In this document: positions 35,442 through 44,096 of the stretch, in pieces | How the letters are laid out: every line of letters begins with the position of its first letter | Numbering within the stretch: position 1 is the stretch's first letter | Notes under the pieces: generated by a model | Told to the model about the DNA's origin: nothing | Database searches by the model: none | The model's input: only the letters and a program-made list of their open reading frames with translations | From: Streptomyces violascens | GTDB lineage: Bacteria > Actinomycetota > Actinomycetes > Streptomycetales > Streptomycetaceae | Assembly (NCBI RefSeq): GCF_014649955.1 | Contig: NZ_BMUA01000012.1 | Span: 62,001-126,000 of the forward strand | Length of the DNA stretch: 64,000 bases | Direction: 5' to 3' | Position numbers and translations under genes: made by a program

Positions 35442-36989
35442 TCACTTCACGTTGACGGCGGTCCAGGCGGCCGCCACCGTCTTGTACTCGGTGCTGGTCG
35501 TGCCGTACAGGTCGCCCGCCGCCTTGAGGGTCGCGGCGCGCGCGGCCTTGTAGTTGGTGGTCGACGTCATGTACGTGGAGAGCGCCTTGTACCAGATCTT
35601 GTACGCCTTCACCCGGCCGATCCCGGTGACCTTGGAGCCGTCGGAGGTCGGCGAGTTGTAGTTCACACCGTTGATCGTCTTCGCACCGCTGCCCTCGGAC
35701 AGCAGGTAGAAGAAGTGGTTGGCGACGCCGGACGAGTAGTGCACGTCCTTGTTGCCGACCCCGCTCGACCAGTAGTCGGCCGATCCGCCGTCCTTGCTGG
35801 GCTTGTCCATGTAGCGCAGCGGCGTGCCGTTGCCGTTGATGTCGATCTTCTCGCCGATGAGGTAGTCGCCCTTGTCGGAGGCGTTGTTGGCGTAGAACTC
35901 GACCGACGTGCCGAATATGTCGCTGGTCGCCTCGTTGAGGCCGCCGGACTCCCCGCTGTAGTTCAGCTTGGCGGTGGCGGCGGTCAGACCGTGGCTCATC
36001 TCGTGCCCGGCCACGTCCAGCGCGGTGAGCGGCTTCTTGTTGCCCTCGCCGTCGCCGTACGTCATGCAGAAGCAGCTGTCGTCCCAGAACGCGTTGACGT
36101 ACGCGTTGCCGTAGTGGACCCGCGAGTAGGCGGCCTTGCCGTTGCCCGCGATGCCGTTGCGGCCGAGCTCGGTCTTGTAGAAGTCCCACGTCTCGGCCGC
36201 ACCGTAGTGGGCGTCGACGGCGGCGGTCTCGCGGTTGGACGGCGAGCCGTTGCCCCACGTGTCGGTGGACTTCGTGAAGAGCGTGCCGGTGCCGGAGCTG
36301 CCGCCCTTCAGGTCGTACGTCTTGTGACCGCCGCGCGAGGCGTCGGTGAGGCTGTAGGTCGAGCCGCTCTTGGTGGTGCCGAGCGTGACCGTGCCGGAGT
36401 ACTCGCTGGTGCCGATGCCCGTCTCGATCTCCTCGTGGGAGTAGAGCTGGGCGCCGGTGGTGGCGTCCGTGACGATGTCGCGGCGGCTCGGCGTGCCGTC
36501 CGGCTGGGTGCCGGTGACGGTGCGCTCGAAGGCGAGGACGGGCTTGCCGTCCGCGGCCCAGACGACCTTGTGCGAGCCGGTGGGGGCGGCCTTGAGCGCG
36601 GTGGTGGTGGCAACGGCTATCTTCGCGTCGGTCGCCTTGTCGACGCCCTTGAGGGCGCCGTTCTTCGCGGTGTGCACCACGAGGTCGCCGCCGAGGACGG
36701 GCAGGCCGTCCAGGGTGCGCTCGTAGCGGGTGTGGACCGTACCGTCGGCGTCCTTGATCACATCGCGGACGACGAGCTTTTCCTTGGCGCCGAGCCCGAT
36801 TTGCTGGGCAGTGGCGGGCGCGGCGTCCTGGGCCGTGCGCAGGGCGTCGGCACGCTGAGCGGTGCTGAGGTCCAGGGCGGTGGCACCGGCGGCGCGGTCG
36901 GTGGCGCCGGCGGTCGAGCCGGCCTGGACGCCGACGACGACCATGGCGGCGGATGCTGCAAGAGCGGCGGCACGCAGAGTGGTTCGCAC
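35442..36989 (-). CDS. M4-family neutral metalloprotease (thermolysin-like), secreted
   Basis: A 515-residue pre-pro-enzyme. GTG at 36989 with GGAG upstream starts a signal peptide (VRTTLRAAALAASAAMVVVG). An FTP/PepSY-type propeptide occupies about 50-200. The mature enzyme carries the zinc motif HEMSHG in DVAGHEMSHGLTA and the distal Glu in SGGLNEATSDIFG; the active-site His is in GVANHFFYLLSEG. Calcium-site acids such as YGDGEGNKK are present. It is secreted to degrade external protein. An upstream in-frame extension to 37070 is unlikely. Convergent with the M1 peptidase gene. Confidence 0.92.
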   Translation of the reverse strand: MRTTLRAAALAASAAMVVVGVQAGSTAGATDRAAGATALDLSTAQRADALRTAQDAAPATAQQIGLGAKEKLVVRDVIKDADGTVHTRYERTLDGLPVLGGDLVVHTAKNGALKGVDKATDAKIAVATTTALKAAPTGSHKVVWAADGKPVLAFERTVTGTQPDGTPSRRDIVTDATTGAQLYSHEEIETGIGTSEYSGTVTLGTTKSGSTYSLTDASRGGHKTYDLKGGSSGTGTLFTKSTDTWGNGSPSNRETAAVDAHYGAAETWDFYKTELGRNGIAGNGKAAYSRVHYGNAYVNAFWDDSCFCMTYGDGEGNKKPLTALDVAGHEMSHGLTAATAKLNYSGESGGLNEATSDIFGTSVEFYANNASDKGDYLIGEKIDINGNGTPLRYMDKPSKDGGSADYWSSGVGNKDVHYSSGVANHFFYLLSEGSGAKTINGVNYNSPTSDGSKVTGIGRVKAYKIWYKALSTYMTSTTNYKAARAATLKAAGDLYGTTSTEYKTVAAAWTAVNVK

Positions 36990-37189
36990 TCGGTGGTCTC
37001 CTTCACTCGTTCCGTGGGGGCGAGTTGGAGACTGCCAGCTAATGACTACTTCTTGACAGAGACCCGACAAATATTTGGCTTGATCGTGTCCGAAACTGGG
37101 TCGTTGGTGTCCGCTGACCGACTAATTCAAGCCGCGCGAGGGGGAGTTGAGACACCGGATGCACATGAGGTGGCTCCGCGGTGAACGAG

Positions 37190-37223
37190 GAGGTGCCCCC
37201 GGCGTGAACGCCGGGGGCACCTC
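37190..37223 (-). terminator. Terminator after the TerD gene
   Basis: A 15-bp perfect inverted repeat (GAGGTGCCCCCGGCG and complement) with a 4-base loop, 20 bases beyond the terD stop on the minus strand. Confidence 0.8.
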
Positions 37224-37242
37224 ACATGCGTCAGCGGGGTCG

Positions 37243-37818
37243 TCAGACGTTCACGCCGAAGTCCTGCGCGATGCCGACCAGGCCCGAGGCGTAGCCCTGG
37301 CCCACGGCGCGGAACTTCCACTCGGCACCGTTGCGGTACAGCTCGCCGAAGACCATCGCGGTCTCGGTCGCGGCGTCCTCGCTCAGGTCGTAGCGGGCGA
37401 TCTCGGCGCCGCCGGCCTGGTTGACGATGCGGATGTAGGCGTTGCGCACCTGGCCGAAGTTCTGCGAGCGGGTCTCGGCGTCGTAGATGGAGACCGGGAA
37501 GACGATCTTGTCGACGTCGGCGGGCAGGCCCGCCAGGTTGACGTTGATCGACTCGTCGTCGCCCTCGCCCTGGCCGGTGGTGTTGTCACCGGTGTGGACG
37601 ATGGTCTGGTCCGGCGTCGACTTGTTGTTGAAGAAGACGAAGTGACCGTCCGAGTACACCTTGCCCGTCGCGTTCACCGCGATGGCCGAGGCGTCGAGGT
37701 CGAAGTCGGTGCCGGTGGTGGTACGGACGTCCCAGCCGAGGCCGACCGTGACGGCGGTCAGGCCCGGGGCCTCCTTGGTGAGCGAGATGTTGCCGCCCTT
37801 GGACAGGCTTACAGCCAT
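37243..37818 (-). CDS. terD: TerD-family calcium-binding stress protein
   Basis: A 191-residue stand-alone TerD domain. The sequence starts MAVSLSKGGNISLTKEAPGL and includes VTVGLGWDVR, FDLDASAIAVN, DGHFVFFNNKSTPDQTIVHT, and GEGDDESINVNL, which supplies the calcium-binding acids. TerD proteins belong to tellurite/oxidative stress modules; Streptomyces encode many paralogues, some affecting differentiation. AAGGGG at good spacing precedes the ATG at 37818. No other ter genes flank it, so it is an isolated copy. The TerD portion of the fusion at 19611 is a diverged relative. Confidence 0.93.
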   Translation of the reverse strand: MAVSLSKGGNISLTKEAPGLTAVTVGLGWDVRTTTGTDFDLDASAIAVNATGKVYSDGHFVFFNNKSTPDQTIVHTGDNTTGQGEGDDESINVNLAGLPADVDKIVFPVSIYDAETRSQNFGQVRNAYIRIVNQAGGAEIARYDLSEDAATETAMVFGELYRNGAEWKFRAVGQGYASGLVGIAQDFGVNV

Positions 37819-38015
37819 GGGATGTCCCCTTCTTCGTGATGTGCGGGCTTCGAGCCGTCCCGAAGCTACCGTCATTCCCCATAACGTCGGCGGGGGACCG
37901 TGAGGTTCCAATCCGCTTTGCTTTCTTTGCCAAGGGGCCGACAAGAGATCGGCGCGGGCGAAGGTGAGGGGAAAAGCGGGTGACGCCGTGCCGCGCACCC
38001 GTCACCATGGATGTC

Positions 38016-38441
38016 ATGTCCGGGCCCTATCTCATCCGCGGCTCCGTCTCCCTCCCGGAGGCCGAGCTGATCTGGCGTTTCTCCAGGTCGTCAGGGCCCG
38101 GCGGCCAGCACGTCAACACCAGCGACTCCCAGGTGGAGCTCCGCTTCGACCTGGCGAGGACCGAGGCACTGCCGGAGGTCTGGAAGTCCCGGGCGCTGGA
38201 CCGGCTCGCGAGCCGTCTGGTGGGCGGCGTCATCTCCGTACGCGCCTCCGAGCACCGCTCGCAGTGGCGCAACCGCGAGACCGCGGCGGTGCGGCTCGCG
38301 TCCCTGCTGGCCGAGGCCACCGCCCCGCCGCCCAAGCCGCGCCGCGCCACGAAGATCCCGCGCGGCATCAACGAACGGCGCCTGCGCGAGAAGAAGCAGC
38401 GCGCCCAGACGAAGAAGGGGCGGTCGGGGCGGGACTGGTAG
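38016..38441 (+). CDS. arfB: Alternative ribosome-rescue factor ArfB (peptidyl-tRNA hydrolase)
   Basis: A 141-residue release-factor-1-like domain protein. The catalytic GGQ occurs in SSGPGGQHVNTSDSQVEL, near residue 28. The C-terminal tail is a long basic extension (RRATKIPRGINERRLREKKQ), which in ArfB enters the empty mRNA channel of stalled ribosomes. Length matches ArfB (YaeJ) and not full release factors, which carry codon-recognition domains. Start at 38016 (MSGPYLIRGS) is chosen; in-frame starts at 38007 and 37980 also exist. It is divergent from terD. Confidence 0.92.
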   Translation: MSGPYLIRGSVSLPEAELIWRFSRSSGPGGQHVNTSDSQVELRFDLARTEALPEVWKSRALDRLASRLVGGVISVRASEHRSQWRNRETAAVRLASLLAEATAPPPKPRRATKIPRGINERRLREKKQRAQTKKGRSGRDW

Positions 38442-38481
38442 GCCCAGTCCTCCCGTCCGCCCCTTCGTCATCGCTGCCGGG

Positions 38482-40155
38482 TCAGAACAGCTCGTTGTAG
38501 ATGTTCCAGCCGCCGCCGAGCGGGGCGCGCGGCTTGAACTTGCCGCCGTAGGCACCCTGTCCGTCGTACCGGTAGGCCTGGCCGGACGCGTCCGTCGCGA
38601 TCACGTCGGTGGTCCCGTTGCCGGTGGCGTCGGCCACGGCGGCCAGCCCGGTGTAGCCGTTCCACCCTCCGCCGAGGTCCTGGCGCGCGCGGAACGGGGC
38701 GGCGCTGTTGCCGGTACCCGGGTACAGGTACAGGTGACCGTCCGTGCCACGCGCCAGGAGGTCGGCGCGGCCGTCCCCGTCGACGTCGCCCGAGCCGAGG
38801 ATCTTGTTGTACGTGTTCCAGCCGCCGCCGAGCCGAACCGGTGCGGCGAACTTTTGGGCGGAGCCGTCGCCCTGGAACAGCCAGAGCGTGCCCGCCTTGT
38901 CGCGGGCGACCAGGTCCCCGAGCCCGTCGCCGCTGAGGTCCCCCGGGCCGACGATGGAGTCGTAGGCGCTCCAGTCACCGTCCGCGACATCGCTCCCGCC
39001 CACGTGGTCGCCGTCGACGTGGAGCTTGCCGTCGACCACCTGAAGGCGGGTGCAGGTGCCGTTCCGGGAGAGGGCGTTGGCGACGGCCACCGTGTACCGC
39101 GCGTAGGGATCGGGGTTGTTGGTGTTGCCCGGGCCCCAGAGGGAGGCGTCTGTGAACTGTCCGTTGTTCAGCGCCATGCGGCGCCAGTTCGCGTCCTTGG
39201 CGTCGCGGGCGAAGAACTGGTCCTTGCCGTACCCACGCGGGGCGCCGGAGTTCCCGAGCAGCGTGGCCGCCTGCCAGCCCGACCGCCACTTCACCGGGTC
39301 GGCGAAGCCGCCGTCGCCCTTCGCCCGGTACATGTACAGGTCGCCGTCCTGGGTGCGGGCGAGCAGGTCGGAGAGGCCGTCGCCGTCCAGGTCGTCGGCG
39401 CTCAGGAGCTGGTTGTACGCATGCCAGCCCGCACCGAGCCGGACGGGTGACTTGAACGGCTTGTCGGCGTTTCCGGTGCCGCCGATGAAGAGGAGATCGT
39501 CGGTCCTGTTGCGGACGTAGAGGTCGCCTATACCGTCGCCGTCCGCGTCGGCCACGCCGACGATCTGGTCGAAGTCGCTCCAGCCTTCGGCGACCTTGAC
39601 GCCCGCACCGAACGGCGCCTTCAGGTCGCCGGTCCCCGCGAACAGGTACACGTCGCCGTCGTAGGTGCGGGCGATGAGGTCGTTCTTGCCGTCGCCCGTC
39701 AGGTCACCGGCGGCGACGATCCGGTCGTACTTGTTCCACCCGGTGCTCTTCCAGTCGTAGCCGTACTGGGCGTTGTCGAAGTTCGCCTTCATGTAGAGCG
39801 AGCCTTCGGCGTCGGTCCACATCAGCTCGGGCCGGCCGTTGCCGTCCAGGTCACCAGGGGTGATCACATCCTTGATGTCCTGGCGGCGCTCGTCCATGAA
39901 GAACGGGATGTTCCGGGTTGCCGAGCCGTCGATGCTGACCCGCATGGAGCCGGCGATGCTCAGGACGATGTCGCCCTTTCCGTCACCGTTGTAGTCGAAC
40001 CGGGGCTTCGCCTTGGTGGTGGCCGCCGCCTTCGGCGCCCCCGGGCCCTTGTCCTCGGCCAGCGCCGGAGTGCTGAGCATCGTCCCCGCCGCGACGGCGA
40101 TCGCCGTGCAGGCCGCGATACGGCGAGCGCGGCTGGACATACGGGTGTTGCGCAT
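38482..40155 (-). CDS. Secreted FG-GAP/VCBS beta-propeller protein
   Basis: A 557-residue exported protein. The signal peptide (MRNTRMSSRARRIAACTAIA ... STPALAED) is preceded by GGGGGGA. The mature part is a repeat protein with about eight calcium-loop motifs of the type DxDGDGxxD (DYNGDGKGDIV, DLDGNGRPELM, DLTGDGKNDLIA, DADGDGIGDLYV, DLDGDGLSDLLA, DLSGDGLGDLVA, DVDGDGRADLLA, DATGNGTTDVIA), consistent with a seven- or eight-bladed FG-GAP propeller. No catalytic domain is seen. Such proteins bind surfaces, sugars or partner enzymes. A palindrome at 40280 lies 125 bases upstream of the start. Confidence 0.85.
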   Translation of the reverse strand: MRNTRMSSRARRIAACTAIAVAAGTMLSTPALAEDKGPGAPKAAATTKAKPRFDYNGDGKGDIVLSIAGSMRVSIDGSATRNIPFFMDERRQDIKDVITPGDLDGNGRPELMWTDAEGSLYMKANFDNAQYGYDWKSTGWNKYDRIVAAGDLTGDGKNDLIARTYDGDVYLFAGTGDLKAPFGAGVKVAEGWSDFDQIVGVADADGDGIGDLYVRNRTDDLLFIGGTGNADKPFKSPVRLGAGWHAYNQLLSADDLDGDGLSDLLARTQDGDLYMYRAKGDGGFADPVKWRSGWQAATLLGNSGAPRGYGKDQFFARDAKDANWRRMALNNGQFTDASLWGPGNTNNPDPYARYTVAVANALSRNGTCTRLQVVDGKLHVDGDHVGGSDVADGDWSAYDSIVGPGDLSGDGLGDLVARDKAGTLWLFQGDGSAQKFAAPVRLGGGWNTYNKILGSGDVDGDGRADLLARGTDGHLYLYPGTGNSAAPFRARQDLGGGWNGYTGLAAVADATGNGTTDVIATDASGQAYRYDGQGAYGGKFKPRAPLGGGWNIYNELF

Positions 40156-40279
40156 GGTCCCCCCCAGGACATGGGCGTACGTGGATGGCGTACGCGGAAT
40201 GTGTCCGGACAGCGAAGTGTGTGTGCCCGGCGTGTAAACGGAGCTTATGCAGGGTGACTTGGGGGAAAGAAGAGGTTTG

Positions 40280-40297
40280 TGTGACAGCTGAGTCACA
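40280..40297. promoter_or_regulatory. Palindromic site upstream of the FG-GAP gene
   Basis: TGTGACAGCTGAGTCACA, a six-base arm palindrome with a 6-base centre. It shares arms with the site before cdgB, but its TGTGA/TCACA half-sites are two bases further apart. Possible Crp- or BldD-type operator; not proven. Confidence 0.35.
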
Positions 40298-40381
40298 GGG
40301 GGGAACGGACCCATGACGTCCGTTTCGCCCCGCAGAGGGAGGGGCCGGTCCGACTGCCGGGACCAGCCCGAAGCGGAGGGG

Positions 40382-40948
40382 TCACCCCAACTGCCGGTAC
40401 CGCCCCCGGAAGTACGTGAGCGGCCCGCCCTCCGCGCTCGGCAGGTTCGCCGTCAGGACGCGGCCGATGGCGAGCGTGTGGTCGCCTGCCACCACGCGCT
40501 GTTCGGTCCGGCATTCCAGGGTCGCCAGCGCGCCGCCGACCAGGGGGGCGCCGCTCGCCTCGCCCCTGGTGTACGGGATGTCCTCGAACAGCAGACGGTC
40601 GCTGATCCGGCCCTTCATCGCGAACCGGCCCGCGATGTGCCGCTGGCTCTCGGAGAGCAGGGACACCGCCCACAGGGGCTGTTCCGCGAGGAGGTCGTCC
40701 ATCCGCGAGCCGTTGCGCAGCGAGACCAGGACGAGGGGCGGGTCGAGGGAGACCGACATGAAGGCCGTAGCGGTCATGCCGACGTCCTCGCCGCGCGGGC
40801 CGTCGTCGCTGTCGTGCGCGGTCACCAGGACCACGCCCGCGGCCAGCCGGGACATCGCGGCGCGGAACTCGTCATTGCTCACCCCCACAGGATGAGGGGT
40901 TCCCGGGGCAAGTGTGGAAAGGGCGGCGGTAAGGGGTGTCTGCAACAC
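40382..40948 (-). CDS. Flavin reductase-like FMN-binding protein
   Basis: A 188-residue protein of the FlaRed split-barrel family, which reduces free flavin with NAD(P)H for partner monooxygenases. The family pattern is clear: FRAAMSRLAAGVVLVTAHD, then GMTATAFMSVSLDPPLVLVS, WAVSLLSESQRHIAGRFA and DHTLAIGRVL. No monooxygenase gene adjoins it. Start is uncertain: GTG at 40948 gives an extra 22 residues with no good ribosome binding site; GTG at 40882 (VSNDEFRAAM) is the attractive alternative and gives 166 residues. It lies divergent from cdgB. Confidence 0.85.
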   Translation of the reverse strand: MLQTPLTAALSTLAPGTPHPVGVSNDEFRAAMSRLAAGVVLVTAHDSDDGPRGEDVGMTATAFMSVSLDPPLVLVSLRNGSRMDDLLAEQPLWAVSLLSESQRHIAGRFAMKGRISDRLLFEDIPYTRGEASGAPLVGGALATLECRTEQRVVAGDHTLAIGRVLTANLPSAEGGPLTYFRGRYRQLG

Positions 40949-41135
40949 AACCGGAACGCTAGTCTCCTGCCACCGCGGACCACATCGGGCCCGGGGACCA
41001 GCCGGGACCTAGGTCTCGTGGCCGAGGCGCACTCTCTTGTCAACGGGCTCGGCGAAGTTCCCAGCCCGTTCTCAGTTTGCGTTCAGGAAAGGTAGGGGGC
41101 AAAGACGGAAAGAACGGCCAACCCCCCATCATCTG

Positions 41136-41153
41136 CTGTGACTTGAGTCACAG
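41136..41153. promoter_or_regulatory. Palindromic operator upstream of cdgB (Crp-like or BldD-type)
   Basis: CTGTGACTTGAGTCACAG, a perfect 7-base-arm palindrome with a 4-base centre. The inner TGTGACTTGAGTCACA fits TGTGA-N6-TCACA, and GTGACTTGAGTCAC fits the Streptomyces Crp pattern GTG-N6-GNCAC. cdgB of S. coelicolor is also a BldD target, so BldD is the alternative ligand. It lies 126 bases before the cdgB start. Confidence 0.55.
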
Positions 41154-41278
41154 AAGGCACTATTTGTTGACCCTGTGTACCGGCTAGACAGCTCGCTGTG
41201 ATTCAGTGGCGGGACAGTGCAAAAGGAATGTCGATCTGAAGCCAGGAGTTGCTGTCGAGGTCTCGGGGAGAGCGAGCA

Positions 41279-42955
41279 ATGGAGACCGAGTCGGAGCCCT
41301 ACGTCCGTCTTGCGACCCTGCGGCAGCTGCACCAGGTGGTCGGGGAGCTCAATACGGCCCGCAGCCTCGCGGACACGCTGCAGACCGTTGCGGACGGCGT
41401 CATCGCGGGACTCGGCTACGAGCTGGCCTGCGTCAATCTCGTACGCCCCGACGGTGACCTGGTCGTCGCCGCCTTCGCCGGCAACGCCGCCGCAGAAGCC
41501 CTGATCACCGGCCGGGTCGGATCCCGCAGCTCCTGGGAGCGCCGCCTCTCGATGGGCGAGGACTGGGACGGCCTGCGCTTCATCCCGCACACCGAGGGCT
41601 GGGTGCTCCTGGAGGACGACGTACCCCAGTGGTACACGGAGGGCCCCGACCCGCGGTTCGAGGACGAGTGGCATCCGCAGGACCGGCTCTACGCCCCGAT
41701 GTACTCCGCGGGCGGCACACAGGAACTCCTGGGCGTCATCTCCGTCGACAAACCCCGCAACGGCCGCAAGCCCGGAGCCTGGGGGCGGGAAGCGCTCCAG
41801 ATGTATGCATCGCAGTCCGCGATTGCGATCAGCAACGCCCGGCTCCGCGCAAACATGCAGCGCGCGCTGGTCCGCCTGGAGCGCGAGCAGCAGGCGCTGC
41901 GCGCCAGCGAGGAAAGCTTCCGCCAGGCCTTCGAGTACGCGCCCTCCGGCATGGCCATCGCCGAGATGGGCGGCGACCAGCACGGGCGGCTGCTCCGCAC
42001 GAACGACGCGCTGTGCCGGTTGCTCGGGCGGCCCGCCTCCGTCATGCGGCGCTACTCCTTCGCCGACCTCGTGCACCCCGAGGACATAGGGACACTGCTG
42101 CGCACCTCCGCCGAGGGCGGCCGGGCCGAACTGCGGCTCGGCCGGCGCGACGGCACGTATGTGTGGGTGTCGCTGCGCAACTCCGTGGTCGCCGACACCG
42201 CCGACGGGCCGCGCTTCCTGCTCACCCACGTCGAGGACATCGAGGACCGCAAGCGGCACGAGCTCCAGCTCGCCCACCGCGCCTCCCACGACGCCCTCAC
42301 CGGCCTGCCCAACAGCGCCGAGCTGCGCGCGAGGCTGTCGGCGCGGCTCTGTCCCCGGCCGCACTCGGTCGGCCCGGCGAGTGCGGCCGAGACCCTGGAC
42401 GCGGCCTACGGGCAGCTCCCGGCGGCCACGGGCGAGTCCGAGGCGCACGGGCACGCGTTCCGCGCCGACGGCTTCGACTTCGACGCGCTGCCGGGCGGCG
42501 GACCGTACGACCACCACGTCCACACCGTGGCGCCCGACAGTGAGATCGACGACGGCACGAAGGGGCTCGCGGTGCTCTTCTGCGACCTCGACGGCTTCAA
42601 GTCGATCAACGACAGATTCGGCCACCACACCGGTGACGCGGTCCTCATCGAGGTCGCCCGCCGGCTCACCACGGGGGTGCGCGACGGCGACACCGTGGCC
42701 CGGCTCGGGGGTGACGAATTCGTCGTCCTCGCGGACGGACTCGGCGCCGCGGACGCCGCCGACCTGGCCGTACGGCTCCGCAACGCGATCATCCCGCCCA
42801 TCCGGGTGGACGGCCGGGCGGTCCGCGTCGGGGCCAGTTTCGGCATCGGCTGGGCCAGCTGCGGAATGTCCGTCGAAGAGGTCCTGCGCTCCGCCGACCA
42901 GCGGATGTACATCGAGAAGCGCTCCCGCTCCAAGGTCCACCGCCGCGCCGGGTGA
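41279..42955 (+). CDS. cdgB: GAF-PAS-GGDEF diguanylate cyclase CdgB
   Basis: A 558-residue cytosolic enzyme that makes cyclic di-GMP from two GTP. An N-terminal GAF domain spans about 10-185 and a PAS/PAC domain about 205-325 (EESFRQAFEYAPSGMAIAEM). The GGDEF domain starts at SHDALTGLPN; the active-site motif GGDEF is residues 477-481, and the allosteric I-site RDGD is residues 468-471, so product inhibition is expected. A roughly 75-residue low-complexity insert separates the first GGDEF helix from LAVLFCDLDGFKSIND. It is orthologous to S. coelicolor SCO4281, which controls development. ATG at 41279 has GGGGAG upstream. Confidence 0.93.
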   Translation: METESEPYVRLATLRQLHQVVGELNTARSLADTLQTVADGVIAGLGYELACVNLVRPDGDLVVAAFAGNAAAEALITGRVGSRSSWERRLSMGEDWDGLRFIPHTEGWVLLEDDVPQWYTEGPDPRFEDEWHPQDRLYAPMYSAGGTQELLGVISVDKPRNGRKPGAWGREALQMYASQSAIAISNARLRANMQRALVRLEREQQALRASEESFRQAFEYAPSGMAIAEMGGDQHGRLLRTNDALCRLLGRPASVMRRYSFADLVHPEDIGTLLRTSAEGGRAELRLGRRDGTYVWVSLRNSVVADTADGPRFLLTHVEDIEDRKRHELQLAHRASHDALTGLPNSAELRARLSARLCPRPHSVGPASAAETLDAAYGQLPAATGESEAHGHAFRADGFDFDALPGGGPYDHHVHTVAPDSEIDDGTKGLAVLFCDLDGFKSINDRFGHHTGDAVLIEVARRLTTGVRDGDTVARLGGDEFVVLADGLGAADAADLAVRLRNAIIPPIRVDGRAVRVGASFGIGWASCGMSVEEVLRSADQRMYIEKRSRSKVHRRAG

Positions 42956-43065
42956 CCAAATCCGGACAACGATCACGTGTGGTCGGCGCCAGACCGGGCA
43001 GTGGTCCGTTCGGGGTAGGCTCGGCCGGTCGGCGACGGCTGGCGGACAGTGAGGAGTGACCCCGG

Positions 43066-44055
43066 ATGACGACGCCCGGCAACAACGGCGCGAACACCCC
43101 CGAGGACGACGATCCGTTCGGCTACCTCTACGAGGACGGGCAGGCCGCAGGCGCCAACCCGCCCCGCACGGGTGGCGGCTACGGCTACCCGGGTCCGACG
43201 GTGGGGCAGCAGCAGCCCGGAGTCCCCAGGACGTCGTACAACCAGGTGCGCACGGTCGGTCAGCGCCAGTACGGCCAGATCCCGCAGCAGCAGTACCAGG
43301 GGCCTCCGCAGCAGCAGGGCCCCTCGCCGCAGCAGCAGTACGGGCAGCCGACCGCCCAGTACGCGGCGCCCGAGACCTACCCCGGCGGCGCCCCGCTCCG
43401 GCAGGGGCCGCCCCCGCAGCAGACCGGCGGCGGCGGTCGCGGACCCAACACCAAGGGCCTTTTGATCGGCGCGGTCGCCGTGGTCGCGGCCGTCGTCATA
43501 GGCATCGCCGTGGCGCTGGCCAGCAACAGCGGCGACAAGGACAAGAAGGACGACACCGCCAACCCTGGCAAGTCGTCTTCCAGCCAGCCTTCGCAGCAGC
43601 CGAGCACCGACCCGTCGGCCTCGGCCTCCGCCCCGGTGAACCTGCCCAAGGACGACGCGGCGACGCTGACCCTCGGCGGCTCCGCGCAGGTCGGCACCAA
43701 CGTGCCGGGCGCCAAGGGCACGGGTGGCGCGTTCGTCGGCAACTTCAACAGCGTGGGCGCCTCCGTCACCTGGAAGCCCAACGTCCCGAAGGCCGGCCAG
43801 TACAGGCTGTACCTGCAGTACGGCATCCCCGGCGTGGACGCGAACGCGACGATAACGCTCAACGGCAAGGCCGAGTCCCGCCCGATGAACATGAAGAACT
43901 TCGCGCACTCCCCGGCGGGCGACTGGGCCAAGGGCTGGCAGAACACGTACGCCCTGGTGCAGCTCGACAAGGGCGTCAACGAGATCAAGCTGTCCTGCGA
44001 GCAGGGCAACCAGTGCAACGCCAACCTCGACCAGCTCTGGCTGGCCGCCCCGTAA
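43066..44055 (+). CDS. Membrane-anchored protein with C-terminal carbohydrate-binding-like domain
   Basis: A 329-residue protein. Residues 1-125 are a Gln/Pro/Gly-rich cytoplasmic segment with repeated QQQ and QQY motifs. A single membrane helix runs about 130-152 (LLIGAVAVVAAVVIGIAVAL). A Ser/Asp-rich stalk follows, and a beta-sandwich domain of about 130 residues ends the protein (TLTLGGSAQVGTNVPGAKGT ... NLDQLWLAAP), resembling CBM35/CBM6-type modules. Type II topology puts this domain outside. It likely binds cell-wall or external glycans; no catalytic domain is present. It follows cdgB by 110 bases in the same direction. Confidence 0.75.
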   Translation: MTTPGNNGANTPEDDDPFGYLYEDGQAAGANPPRTGGGYGYPGPTVGQQQPGVPRTSYNQVRTVGQRQYGQIPQQQYQGPPQQQGPSPQQQYGQPTAQYAAPETYPGGAPLRQGPPPQQTGGGGRGPNTKGLLIGAVAVVAAVVIGIAVALASNSGDKDKKDDTANPGKSSSSQPSQQPSTDPSASASAPVNLPKDDAATLTLGGSAQVGTNVPGAKGTGGAFVGNFNSVGASVTWKPNVPKAGQYRLYLQYGIPGVDANATITLNGKAESRPMNMKNFAHSPAGDWAKGWQNTYALVQLDKGVNEIKLSCEQGNQCNANLDQLWLAAP

Positions 44056-44096
44056 AACGTATGGCCTCGTAAACGTCCGCGGACGTTGTGCTCGGC

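Noticed and set aside
35397..37184. 595-residue plus-strand frame
   Set aside because: Antisense to the M4 protease, whose zinc motif and signal peptide are unambiguous.
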